Positions 1 to 23,538 of a stretch of DNA of 64,000 bases are shown here, one piece after another (the first letter of the stretch is position 1; the number at the start of each line of letters is the position of its first letter). Where the stretch lies: assembly GCF_910596095.1 (NCBI RefSeq), contig NC_056544.1:3127155-3191154 (forward strand), given 5' to 3'. Below the pieces are notes generated by a model. It was not told where the DNA came from and ran no database searches. It saw only the letters and a list, made by a program, of their open reading frames with translations. A program made the translations under genes and the position numbers. This DNA comes from Thunnus maccoyii. Its lineage: Eukaryota > Chordata > Actinopteri > Scombriformes > Scombridae.

Positions 1-615
1 GATGTGCAGGGGGCCCGGTATTTGTATTTGTATCTGTATTTGTTGAGGCAGCAAAATTATTTGTATCTGTATTTGTATTTGTATTTGAATAAAAGTGGAA
101 AGAGGCTTAAAAATCCTGTTTTTGTTTTTATGACACTTTTAATTTTAGAAAATTAAAGTGTTACAATAAGTGTTCATGTATAAACTACCTTACAAAGGAG
201 GTCCCCACATTGGGTCTTGAACTGGAGTCTCCCAGATCATAGACGACTGTGCTGATTACTGAGCTAAAACTTTACTCATCGCCTCCTGCAGAAAGACCTC
301 TACCTATTTATACACCCATAACACAGAGACAGCACAGCGTGTAGTGTGTAGGGAGGAACTTCAAAGGCAATTATTGCTTTGCATTTTTCATTTATTGCTT
401 ATTTTTTACAACCTAACTTTGTGGAAAGGAGAAGGAGAACAACAGGTTATTGAGAGTTCCTTGGGAGCACTTTGCTTGTGTCAGTAGCTCAGCTTTATCT
501 CTGGGGAACACCCCCAACAAATAATTTTTTAAATATTTGTATGAAACAAATATTCGTATACAACCCACTATTTGTGCTTTGCCGAATAATGTATTTGTAT
601 TCGGGCACACCCCTA
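1..615. mobile_element. hAT-type non-autonomous element, copy 1 (left end cut by window edge)
   Basis: Begins within the terminal repeat (GATGTGC at base 1) and ends with GCACACCCCTA at 605-615. It shares the TATTTGTATCTG-rich left part and the block from about 283 to 615 with the copy at 10489-10932, where an 8-bp target duplication supports hAT. Bases about 125-280 are absent from that second copy. No transposase reading frame is visible. The left target duplication cannot be checked because it lies outside the window. Confidence 0.75.
197..268 (-). repeat. tRNA-like segment inside the hAT-type element
   Basis: Read on the minus strand, this stretch has an A-box-like TAGCTCAGTAAT followed about 35 bases later by a B-box-like AGTTCAAGACC and a closing GGGACC. 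That layout is of a tRNA-derived sequence, either an old SINE head or a tRNA pseudogene. The acceptor stem does not pair cleanly, so it is not called as a functional tRNA gene. It is missing from the sister element at 10489-10932. Confidence 0.45.
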
Positions 616-2329
616 GTAACTACACACTCAAATTCTGCTAGCTCCCTCCCACCATATTTAAAAATGCAGCAGAGGACTGGAGGGCAGCGGCTGTAGGGGG
701 CGTGGTCTTGTAGCTACATAGTGTGTGATGCATGAGGTCAGAGGACACTGACTGACCACTGCTGAGTGTAGCATGAACAGCGATGTAAAGCTGGTAGTCA
801 GAGATAAGCAGCTGTTGTCAGACTCTCTGTGTCTGACAACACGCTGGAAACACAGAGAGTCCACTGGAGCTTTGACCGTCACTAGAAGCACGTTCATGGC
901 CCTTTGTAAAAGTTTCTGTGTGGTACCAGTGTTGTAGCTGAACTAGCGGCTCTACAACGAGAGGCCCTCTGGTGTGTGTGTGTGTGTGTCTGTGGGGGAG
1001 TGTCAGTACGTAGCCGTAGCCCTGCTGTTTATCATGTTGGCTGAAATGCATTTTCAAATCCAAGCAGAGAGAAATAATCTAATTTTGAATAGAAAGAAAC
1101 TGGTTTTACACAAAATATGTGTATTGTTGGAAACATCATGTATTAACCTCATGTTCCAAGATAAGCATATGTGATTATGTGTACAGTTTCAAATTGTGTG
1201 TAGTTATCTTTTAAGGCTGGCCCTGGCATTTGGATAAGCTACATATACAGTTATATTGACTCAGGGAAGATCAAATTTATCGTCCCTATAAAATCAACTC
1301 ATATCCAAATTATGTGAAATCACAAGGTGTTCTTTTCTTTATCTGATGAGAGAGATATTACTTTTTTTTATTAAACTGACTACATGGCAGCAAATCATTT
1401 TTGATTGTTGTGGGTTTGATTGTGTGTATCACAAGCAAAACCCCATGGTGGAGGGTATGAAATTAAATAAAAATAATTACACAAAAAAGAGAAGTTAAGT
1501 ATTTAATATTTGAAAACATTTTGCTTTCTCCTTTACAGTTGCTTTCCAAAGTCCCCAATTCCCTTATTGGGACAAATGAAGTAATAATTGTACAGAATGT
1601 TTAATAACTGCAAAGTCAGAATTTGATTTATGTCAGTTGGTGCACCTCTTGAATTATTTCTTGTTAGTACAAAACAATAAAGCATATTATTAGTACAGAC
1701 AAATGAGTGCAAATTGGAGAATCTCTAGTATGTGCAGTGCATAATCAGTGAAATAAGTGATGAAGGCTTAGCAGCATCCAATTCTTTCAATTAATCTGTT
1801 GATTATTGTTTCAAATAGTCAATTGTTTTATCTAAAAAACATAAAGTAAAAGTTGTTGTTTTTTTTAAAATGCATTGCAAGTTTCCAGAACTGATAAAGT
1901 CCCACGCAAAACCCTTTCTTCAGTACAAGGGCATCTTTGTTAGAACTGAGGTTGGATTAATGTTTTTGCTTGAACTCATCATTACTGGTGAGCTTTCTTT
2001 GATTCTGACTCATTTGCTCTGGTTTGTCTGAATCTTTTACTGTACACTGTGACTGTCTGTGCTCAGTTTGTCATGTGCTATAATGCAGTTTTTTTTTTAT
2101 CCTGATACATAATACATTTGAAGAAAATTAGCAGACCATGGCCTGATGCAATGGATCCTCCTGCTAATGCAAATATAGCAGAATGTTTAGCATGTGAATT
2201 AAAATGCTTAGAGAGGTGAATCGTTTAATTAATCATGGAGCACTAACAGCAGATATGACTTATTCGAGGCTGTGGTGGTCGATATTTGAACGCTTACTTT
2301 AACCATAACCCTTTCAGAGATACTTTTGA

Positions 2330-2707
2330 CCTGCTGTACTGTTGACAGAAACTTTTAATCTCTTAACAAAATATGTGCAGTTTTCATTGGAACTACTTTC
2401 TACTGAAGGACTAGTCCCTATGAAAACTTTTGACAGTGTTTTCTGTGGATTTTCAGAATAAGGGGGACCTTGTTTCTGGAAAGATTTGTTGCCATTGAAA
2501 TTTTCAATGTCATTTTTCAAAGCTGCAAGCACCACAAATAGAATTACATTCACATCACTTGTATTAGGGTGAGGGCAGAAAACTTGAAATTTGGCAAATC
2601 AAAATTTGTACAAATAGAATGACCTGAAGGGTACCACTAGATGTAGATATAGATGTAAGAAAAGAAAGGTTTTTTTGTTGTTGTAATTTGGGTGAAGTGA
2701 CCCTTTA
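2330..2707. mobile_element. MITE with GGGTGAAGTGACCCTTT terminus
   Basis: The right end reads TTTGGGTGAAGTGACCCTTT (about 2688-2707). It is the inverse of the left ends at 24062 (AAAGGGTCACTTCACCC) and 26347 (AAAGGATCGGTTCGCCC). The internal stretch 2395-2550 also matches 26580-26700, including ACTAGTCCCTATGAAAAC and GCACCACAAA. This makes it one non-autonomous family with three copies in the window. No coding capacity is seen. Confidence 0.6.
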
Positions 2708-3641
2708 AAGAAAAGCTACATTGTAAGTAATGGACAAATACCTAAGCGTACAGTTGGCATCACTTCTACCCTGAGCAGAGGTCCTTTTTTTTTAACATTC
2801 TCCATTTTTTTCTATTTGCTCCCATTACTCTCATTCTTTCATCTACAGCAAATCTCCCGCTGTGTTTTTGTTCATCTTTTTCTGTCTTCTCACTCTGTCG
2901 TCCATCCCCCCCCCCCCCTACCTACACCTAGTATGCCGCTATACTTTTAATCTTGCTGGTCTTCCCTCTTTCTTTCTTCCTCCCTCCACTCATCCCTCTT
3001 CTGTCTTGTGTTGCTACCTCCACTCACCACCCTGCTGTCATCTCCTATGGGCCGCGGTCCAAACCAAAAAGGAAGAGAGATCAAAGCCTCCCATTGCTCT
3101 CAGAGGCCACCAAGATCAAAGACTGGATATATAAGCAGACTCTCTCTCACACACACACATACTGGATAAATCCCATCAAACATCTATACAGGAATAGTGG
3201 TCCGACTGATAGAGTTGGTAGAATTTCCATTTGTGTGTATGTGTGTTTTTGTATGTACATGATGAGTTATTGATTACACGAGCTGATGGAAGACTTTTTT
3301 TCTCAAGCTGATGGAAAACTTTTTTTTTTCCCTTTATAATGTCTTTGTGTTTTTTCCTCCTTTTCCCTGACCGATTCTCCTAGCACTGCTGTGGTTATCT
3401 CTACCCCTCTGTTGGACTGGAGAGGGTGTAGACAGCCATGCGTCTCCTCTAATATGCCGTCAAATTGCCTCACTTGTTGTTTAATTTTGTTCATTTCCTA
3501 TTGATGAGAAATAGTAATCGTGACATTGTAGGTGATATAACTTTTAAGCATGACTGAATTGGATTAAAAAAAAAAACTCTCAGTAAGCCATTGCCATAAC
3601 AGTCAACTTTATTGCCTGCTGGTTCAGTTTGTAGGCAATGT

Positions 3642-4152
3642 TAAAGCAGCAATAATTAATCGCGACGTCCTCGCCATGCTGTGGCTAACATGTTACCAAA
3701 TAGTTGCCTATTTACACATCCAGCAGACATGAAGCACCATTCTATGATGTTTGTGTCCACCTGGTGAATGTAAGTCTGATATTCGCTCTGGTTTTGTCTC
3801 AAACAACTCCTGAGCAGCTAAATGCTCCTCTATGTTCACCAGATAGTTACTAACTATGCCGTCTGGTTCCAAGCAAGCAGCGTGCAGTGGGTTTATTAGA
3901 ACGTTTTCACTGAAAACAGCTGCCTACTGCTGCTGCTGCTGGAAATAAGGTCGATGAGAGCTGTAAGACTGAACCAAATGGTAAAGTCGCAGGCTGGAAA
4001 AACAAAACAATGAGCTGAAAGAGGCTAAAACACTCTGAGCTGTAGGAACTGTAGAGTCGAAGGATAAATGTTAAATGTTATGAGCGACCCTCTTGACAAC
4101 GGATCAGTTGACTATGTGTAATGTGAATATGAAATTACTGCGCAGCTTTAAT
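3642..4152 (-). mobile_element. Non-autonomous element family A, near full-length copy
   Basis: It is flanked by TTAAAGCAGCAATAATTAAT and GCGCAGCTTTAA, which form an imperfect terminal inverted repeat. The inside contains CACCTGGTGAATGTAAGTC, a GAGCAGCTAAATGCTCC block and (CTG)n. The same body is seen in the opposite orientation at 14549-14860 and 20344-20870, and as end pieces at 34768-34925. Confidence 0.6.
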
Positions 4153-5141
4153 TTTGAACAAATATTGTGACATCTTAAAAAAACGTATTTTTAGAGCAGT
4201 AAGTTCACTCAGTTTATCATTTCAAGACATATATAGTAAAGTAATAACTGCAATAATAATTGTTATGAAGTAATAATTAGTTTAGTGACTTTGCAGTCAA
4301 CTTAACATATATTTTATTATTCATTTCTAGTTTTTAAATATTTGTTTGGTAAGATGAGATATTTATATTCAGTATTTTCAATATTGTATTCATACAACAT
4401 CATTTTTAAATCTATTAGGCCCATATTGTAACATATTGTATCTATTTGTATATGATAATAGTGACTGTTTGACTAAATAAGGTGCAGGTGACTTGTTAGC
4501 TAACACAAATGTTAATGCACTCATTAAAACTGATCATTCTATATGAGGAAAAATGGATCAGCTCAGGCTGGGTACAACAACTGGTAGAGATAACTGGTAA
4601 AGGAAAAGAGAGAAAGTTGTTAAAAACGCACCTTATTTTGTTGAATATGATACTAGTTGTTACCTGTTTTATTTTCAGTTTGTCTGTCAGTAATTCCATG
4701 GTGTTTTTGTGTTGTAGCTGTAGTAGATTTATCAGGCGCACGTCTGCTAAACTAAACATTTTGTTAACGTTTCTCTTATTTAATGCTTCACAAGCGACCA
4801 GGTCTCATTAGTCGTAATTTTTGTAAGTTTTACAATATTATGTCCCCACTCTTTATCCCATTTTACTACCGTATTTAAGTGGTCTAACAACACAGGAACT
4901 TCTCTTTATCTTGACTCTTGTTTCTATCCGAACATAAAAACAACGCGCGGTATCGGTTCCGGTGGCTCTGAAATGATAGCCGGGTAAAAGCCTGCAGCCG
5001 GTTCAGCCTGGTCTAAATGTCAGACATTTCTTAACAAGTGTAACCACTATGTGTTCATCAGGAGAGGCATGGCTGAACGGCAGTAATTAAAGTCCAGTTG
5101 AATCAAAGCGTCGGAGTAAACACAAGCTACCTGCTGTTATA

Positions 5142-17362
<12,221 letters not shown>

Positions 17363-18312
17363 CACACAAACACACACACACACACACACCTTGACACAAG
17401 TTTAATAAACACAAACACAAGTACATAAATGAAAACTGACATGATCACATGTTCACAAACATGACTGCTTTTTCTAGATGCTGTTGCAGTGAATTGTGAA
17501 GTACATACCTGTCTGTTGTCCAGCAGCTGGAACAGGTTTTGAGGTGGTTTGTGCTGATTACTGTGTTAAATGTGCAACTCTTGTGAACTTGCCATAGAAG
17601 CTCTCCATCCTGATTGGTTAAAGGACGAGTCTGGTCATATTTTATATTTTTTATTGTTATCAAATCCCATGAAACCAACTAAGACTTGATCTACTAACAA
17701 GTGTGTGTATGAAGGCTGACAGATCTTATTCCTCTGTATCATAGAGCTCCATTGTTGGAACTATTAAAAACACCTCAATGAGAACCATTGTTGCACTAGG
17801 TGAATTTTAACGTTGCTGTGCATCTGCTGGATGAGTAAAAAAGGCAACAGTTTGATAACATATTCTTTAATCAACTTAAAATGTGATGTCTGTGTTGTGT
17901 TTATTTCTGCTGCCCCCAAGTGGCTGTTAATGTAGGTTTAACATGTAGTTGGTGAGTGACAGGTTTTTCTCAGCAGTACTTGAATGGTACTGGTGTGATA
18001 GTGGTGCTGATGGCAAAATGAGGTGCAGTGTGTGCATGTTTCAAATGTTTAATCACCCTGCTGTTGAGTTGTTAGAATTGATGTGTTTAGTGTTTCAACT
18101 TTTCCGTTTATAAAAGAAAGATGAATATAGTTTTGTTCATTTAAAGTCTGACTGTGGATTAAATTATTTTGGAGACAGTGTTGCCTCGGCTACAGTAATG
18201 ATCTTTCCTTTCATCCTGCTACACTGCTGCCATAGCACTACGCCCCCTGTACTGGGTCTTTGTTATGCAAATGAACTGAGGATCTAAGGATAGAGGGTGC
18301 TGCATGTGGTAC

Positions 18313-18375
18313 AGATTATAAAGCCCCTTTAGGCAAATCTTTGATTTTGGGTTATATAAATAAAACTGACTTGAC
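18313..18375 (+). repeat. Non-LTR retrotransposon 3'-tail relic
   Basis: GATTATAAAGCCCCTTTAGG followed by GGGTTATATAAATAAAACTG resembles the conserved 3' tail of fish LINE-2/RTE-like elements, from memory. It is a short, 5'-truncated piece. Confidence 0.4.
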
Positions 18376-20343
18376 AAACGCAGACATGTAAAAACTCAGT
18401 TTGGAAATCCAATTGAGGGAGTGTTTTTCCAGGAAATCTGGGTTCTCTAATAAAAATCTGTCTGTTTTCCAGTTTACCTGAATGATAAATGAATGTAGGA
18501 TATGAACATTTAAACACAACTAGTGTCTTTCACTCCCTTTTTAGGATCCTTTCTTTGACAACAGATGGGTGAAAAGCTTAAGGCTGCGATTGAAGTGAAA
18601 TAATTCTGCATTCCTTGCAGCTGCAACACAGTAGAGTGAAGATTGAACCTTCCTCACTAGAATAAGTAATATGTTGCTCTTGTCACTAGAGAGAAATCTC
18701 CACACAGACAAAAGTAATCTTTTGAAAAGTGAACATTCAAATGATGATTACTTCAGTGCACTTATTGAACAACTGGATGGAACTGATTCAGCTATGTAGA
18801 TGAGAGTGTCATCTGCAAAGTCACGGTTAGGGACTGTAAAAACAGCAAATCAGCCTCAACTGCATGAAACCAGTTATGCTTATCAGATAGTTCGCCCAAG
18901 TGAAATGCATTTTCCCTCCAAAGTCAGAAGTTCACTGCACCATAGGCCTACTCAAACTTCATTATGACTGACAGCTGCCAAGCACATATCATCATACAGG
19001 AGAACCTGATATTTAACCAGTTATTTATTGAGCCTGCCAACCTCCCAACAACTAAACCAGCCGTGAACATGAACACACAGCCAGACTGAGCTGACCTCAA
19101 ACCAGGTAATATCCTTAGCTTATTGCCCATGCTGTGGTGTTTTCTTGGTTACTTTGGTTGCTAGTTTATTATTCTTATATCCCAACTTAAAACAAGTGCT
19201 CTCCCTCACAGTTTGAGTGGCCGTTTGTTATTTTAAAAGTGTCTGAAAAATCGAGTTGGTGCGCACTGTAGCTTACACAGCAGATGATTCATTGTCTCCT
19301 TCACGCTGCCTGCTAATGCTGACTTTTTGTAGAGGCTTGTCAGCCCATTCAGCCCAGTTTAACATCCACGGTGTGCTGGTCACAGGCAAAAGTTGGTGCA
19401 ACTCACTCACAGCCCACAGAGACCCAGTCTAATAGTCACAGTGGCAATAGCTGGTTAGGTCCCTGAGACATTATCAGTTTAAATACATTTCATTTGAGAA
19501 TCTTCTAAGTCTTGGTATTTCCGTTTACGGGTCTGTGTTTAAACTAAACAGGGGTGGCCTCAGAATCAGTCATTTTTACTCAGTAGTTAAAAATCAAAAC
19601 AGTTTAGTCTCTGTTCTTGTGTCAGAGAGTCCAACCCAGTTTTTCAGTCTGTCTAATGATATACTCCAGTCGACTGTGGTGATAACAGCACAAAAATCCA
19701 ATAACACCAAAACTGAGATGTTTAAATTTAAGTGCTTTCTGTGATGTCTTGTGTATGAAATCAAGACTGTAAAATATGAAATCTCATATCAAGGCAAAGA
19801 AAGTGTTTAAATGTTTGAAAACAGCTTTTTCAATCAAAAACGGTTTGAAAATGTGCCTGTGGTTGATAATTATTAAGGCATTTACAGTATATTTTTCCTT
19901 TTTAAAAAAAGGCTTGATAACTGCAGTTCTCTCAAGCTTTTTAAAAATTCTGCAAAAGATCTCATCTCATCCATGAAAAAGATTCTTTAAAAAGCATGTA
20001 GACAGAGTATCAAGGATGCAGATGGAAGATGTTAGATAGAGCAGCTTTTATAGTTAAGATGATCAAAGACTCATGTTAGCTAGATTAGTTTTATCTGGAT
20101 ACAAGAATTTGCCTGACATGGAAACACTGATGTTGTCTACTCCTCGTTGTCCTCCCTCCCTTTATACTGCCAAAATGGCAGTATAATGAGAGGAAAAGTC
20201 ATGTGTAATAAAGGTTTCTTGGGATGCTGATGCTGGAGCAATAAGAGGATACCACAATACTTTACTGTGTGTGTTTATTGTGCTTTCTCATCAGGAAACT
20301 GTGCTGGATAATGTGGAAGTTTTTAAACGCAACATACTTGGTT

Positions 20344-20870
20344 AAGGTTGCAGTAATCAATCTTTTTATATTAACAATGGATCAAATTACTATGTGAGAG
20401 GAGTCGCGCATAGTGATCAACCCACAGCAACTCTGCAGTTGGCTCTTTTGCTTCTGATAAAGTAGCTCACTGTTCTGTTGTCTTGGTCTGCAAACAGCAA
20501 GCAACTGTCAGCAGTTAGCTTCAGTAAATAAGCTGATAAACCCACTGCACACTACCTGCTTAACACCAAACAGCAGACAGACACAGTTAACAGCTGGCTG
20601 GTGAACATGTGGAGCGTTTAGCAGCTCAGGAGGTGGGACAAACCAAACAACAGCTAAAAGGTGAGTAAATCTTGGACTTAAATTAATCAGCAGGACAGCA
20701 GCATGACTCCAATGAATGCCAATGTTGCTCCGTGGCTACTGGATAGAACAGGCAGTATTTTTGCAGACACTGTTCACCATAACAACTTTATATGGTGATA
20801 ATATGTTAGCTGTTTTGCTTTAAGCTTGCCCCCAAGTGGCCAAAAAATGCAGCTTGCAATAAAATGTCTA
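20344..20870 (+). mobile_element. Family A non-autonomous element, near full-length
   Basis: Starts AAGGTTGCAGTAATCAATCT and ends ATGCAGCTTGCAATAAA, an imperfect inverted terminal pair. The body carries GAACATGTGGAGCGTTTAGC and CCAATGTTGCTCCGTGGC, matching the inverse of 3642-4152. The right end includes GCCCCCAAGTGGCC, a CTCF-like sequence with mismatches. Confidence 0.6.
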
Positions 20871-21014
20871 TTTAATTTTCTGTAAATGAATCCTCACCAA
20901 TCAATGAAAAAACACTGTTAAATGTTGGAGACTAATGAAGTTGCTAGAAGCACAACCAGCAGTTGCAGTTCTGACAACAGTTAGCTTGTGCTAGTTTCCA
21001 TCATCTAAAAGCTG

Positions 21015-21612
21015 TGCAGTGGTTGAAAATAACTAAGTACATTGACTCAAGTACAATTTTTCAAGTACTTGTACTTCACTTCAGTATATTAATGTTATGA
21101 TATTTTATACTTCCACAAAACATTTCAAAGGGAAATATTGTGCTTGTTATGTTTCATGTGTGTTGAGATCCAAAAATGTCAAATGATCCAATATATCACA
21201 AAACAGCAAACATTAGACAAAAGTTTAAAAGAAATTGTGTGTCAGAACTTTGTCTTTAATTTTTTCCTCTCCAATTAATCATCTCATGACCCCCCAGATT
21301 TATCTTGTGACCCTTTGGAGGGGCCCGACCCCTATGTTGGGAACAACTGGACTAAACTACAGAACAGTAAAATATTAGTTACACATTGAAACATCAGTAT
21401 TAACTATCTAATAATGTTATATATAATAATGTATCAGTAACAGGGGACATTTTACTGCAGAACAAGTAAGTACTTTTACTTTTGATACCTAAAATATTTA
21501 CCTATAATAGTTTAACAGAGTTTGAATTATTTGTAATGGAGTATTTTTTACATTGTTGCATTGGTACTTTTACTTGCCTAAAAGATCAGAATACTTCTTC
21601 CAGCACTGTAAC
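21015..21612. mobile_element. MITE with AACTAAGTACATTGACTC left end
   Basis: The left end GTGGTTGAAAATAACTAAGT then ACATTGACTCAAGTAC is mirrored by the right end GTACTTTTACTTGCC ... CTTCTTCCAGCAC. A partial copy of the same family is at about 36550-36700 (CAGTGGTGGAAATAGCTAAT). No protein is encoded. Confidence 0.5.
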
Positions 21613-22569
21613 TGTGGTTGTCACTTTACATCTCAGTCACAGGATAAACATGTGGTACTTGGCTTATCAGAGTCTCACATGTGGGTACATTTATGCTAAT
21701 GTATTATAAAAGTAAACAAAAGAAACAATGAAAAATCAAAACATGTTGATGAACATCTGCTAATGAAGGACATTTACTGCAACTGTTTATGCAGATTTCA
21801 TGCATCAGAATATTTCATGCAAAAATGGAGCAACAAATGTTTAATACAGTCAGGTGTAATCACTGTGTCATTACGAGAGGACTTTTAGATGACATTGAAA
21901 TAATTTGAAATCTGTTGAGAGCACAATCTTACCCCAAGGTCCATTTAGTAGCTGTTCTGGGGCTTTCAATCATATGATCTTCATCAGCAAATGGAGTTTG
22001 CCAAGTTTATTTGTGATCACTTTCCTGTTTTCGGTTTTAACATTATAAACATGCTAATACTAAATATTAATATTTCTATAGTAAATGCAAACTCTTCAGT
22101 TAGTCTCACATTGAATACTGCAATTAGAGATTAGCAGTGAAGTGTCATGGGTGTCCATAGGAATATGATATTAAAATACTTATCTTTTTTATGTATTTTC
22201 AGTGGTTTTCTTCCACTTTGAAAAAGACATGTGCATGAATCACATTCTCAGGTTGTGGCTTCGAAAGGATACAACACCATACTACCAAAGAAAGAGAGAA
22301 AAAAAATCAGTTATCTCTACAGTAAATCCTTACATTTTCTATTGATCAATTTACCATCTTTCTTATATAATTAAGAATCCAATAAATTTAAAGGACAGTT
22401 TGATAGGCAGTTAGTCAATCCTGTAAGAAAGGTATTTTCAATCCCCCGTGGTACATGATGTACACATACCACAGATATTTGACCATATTTGACCATATTT
22501 GACAAAATTTCTGCTGCTGACAACCTCTTTACAGGAAGAATCCTCAATATTTTGCTGTACCGAATATTA

Positions 22570-23036
22570 CCTGTAGGGGGCTCCTTCTGTGCAAAAGTGT
22601 ATTTAAAAGTTTATGAGAAGCTACTATAAACCTTCAGTCTTCCAACTGTCGACAAATCTTTCAACATTACAGTCTTTTTAGTGCCAATGTGCCTCTTTTA
22701 ATCACTATACTTCCACCACAGCTCAACAGGGAAACACTGTCTGAAGAAACACAAAGAGGGAATTTGATGCTAAAAAGACTGTAAATGTGTCAGATATCCA
22801 CTTGATGTGACTAACTCAGACTGATGAAGCCTCATATAAGCTTCACATCAACTTTTAAATGACTGTGTGGACACACTGTGGATTTTGGCCTCCATCACTT
22901 CCATTGAAAGTGAAGGGGATCTTTTAATATCCAGTATGAACAGGAGGAATGATTACAGTGAGGGAAACCTCTGTCACTGTTCATATGGATACCTGACTGT
23001 TTTAAGACACACTTGAAAAATTATGAACTTATCCTT
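22570..23036. mobile_element. Palindromic MITE family B, long copy
   Basis: The two halves mirror each other: ACAGTCTTTTTAGTGCC on the left and GATGCTAAAAAGACTGTAAA on the right, around a centre with CAGCTCAACAGGGAAACACT. It ends ACTTGAAAAATTATGAAC and TTATCCTT. A transcript across it could form a long imperfect hairpin. Confidence 0.65.
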
Positions 23037-23538
23037 CTATGTTGAAGACATAATGTGGAGCCTATGAAAAGTCTTTAGCTGTGTTTCACGTAGCCGATTA
23101 CACATAATTACAGAATTAACTGAGTTTATGACGTCACTCCAATTAACCTCGTTCAAATTAATTTCGCAAGTTTCTGTCCTATGCTGATTTGGTCTTTTCA
23201 AGTTTCTGTGCCAGAAAGAAATACCCAGAAAGAAAACGGTTTCTTTTTTTAACAGGAATTCCTCCATACATCGTAAAGAAGGCATATTGCTTAAACCTGT
23301 TAATATATTATAAAACCGCGGATTTGAAGAAATGAATGAAAAGGTTGATGCGTGCTGACAACCGAGCACTGTGTTTGTCTCATACAGGTCTTTGCTGTGA
23401 GGAAGTGGGCGTTTACATGGAGCACGTGAATGCATCATTCAGTAAACGTGTTTGTGTTTGTCTCCCCGCCCTGACGGTCCTGACAGCTAACCGACTCTGC
23501 GGCACACACACGGAGCGGCACGTTAGCTAAACACTAAA

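Larger units (their letters stand above)
616..5141. other. Gene-free upstream flank of c5orf22
   Basis: No exon with conserved coding character was recognised. It holds a short (TG)n at 971-989, a partial copy of an AATTAATC-type MITE near 1785-1840, a MITE ending at about 2707, a pyrimidine-rich tract at 2780-3060 and a repeat copy at 3642-4152. The last 200 bases before 5142 are richer in CG and are the likely c5orf22 promoter and 5' UTR. In human, from memory, DROSHA lies head to head with C5orf22; no drosha exon is seen here. Confidence 0.6.
17363..23538. other. Intergenic: c5orf22 to TspO-like gene
   Basis: Holds the c5orf22 poly(A) signal (17404), a LINE 3'-tail relic (about 18313-18375), a family A element (20344-20870), a TACTTT/AAGTAC-rich MITE (21015-21612) and a palindromic family B element (22570-23036). 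No conserved exon was seen. The final 200 bases contain several CG dinucleotides and are the likely promoter of the next gene. Confidence 0.55.

Noticed and set aside
197-268. Functional tRNA gene on the minus strand
   Set aside because: A- and B-box-like sequences are present, but stems do not pair well and it is embedded in a repeat copy.
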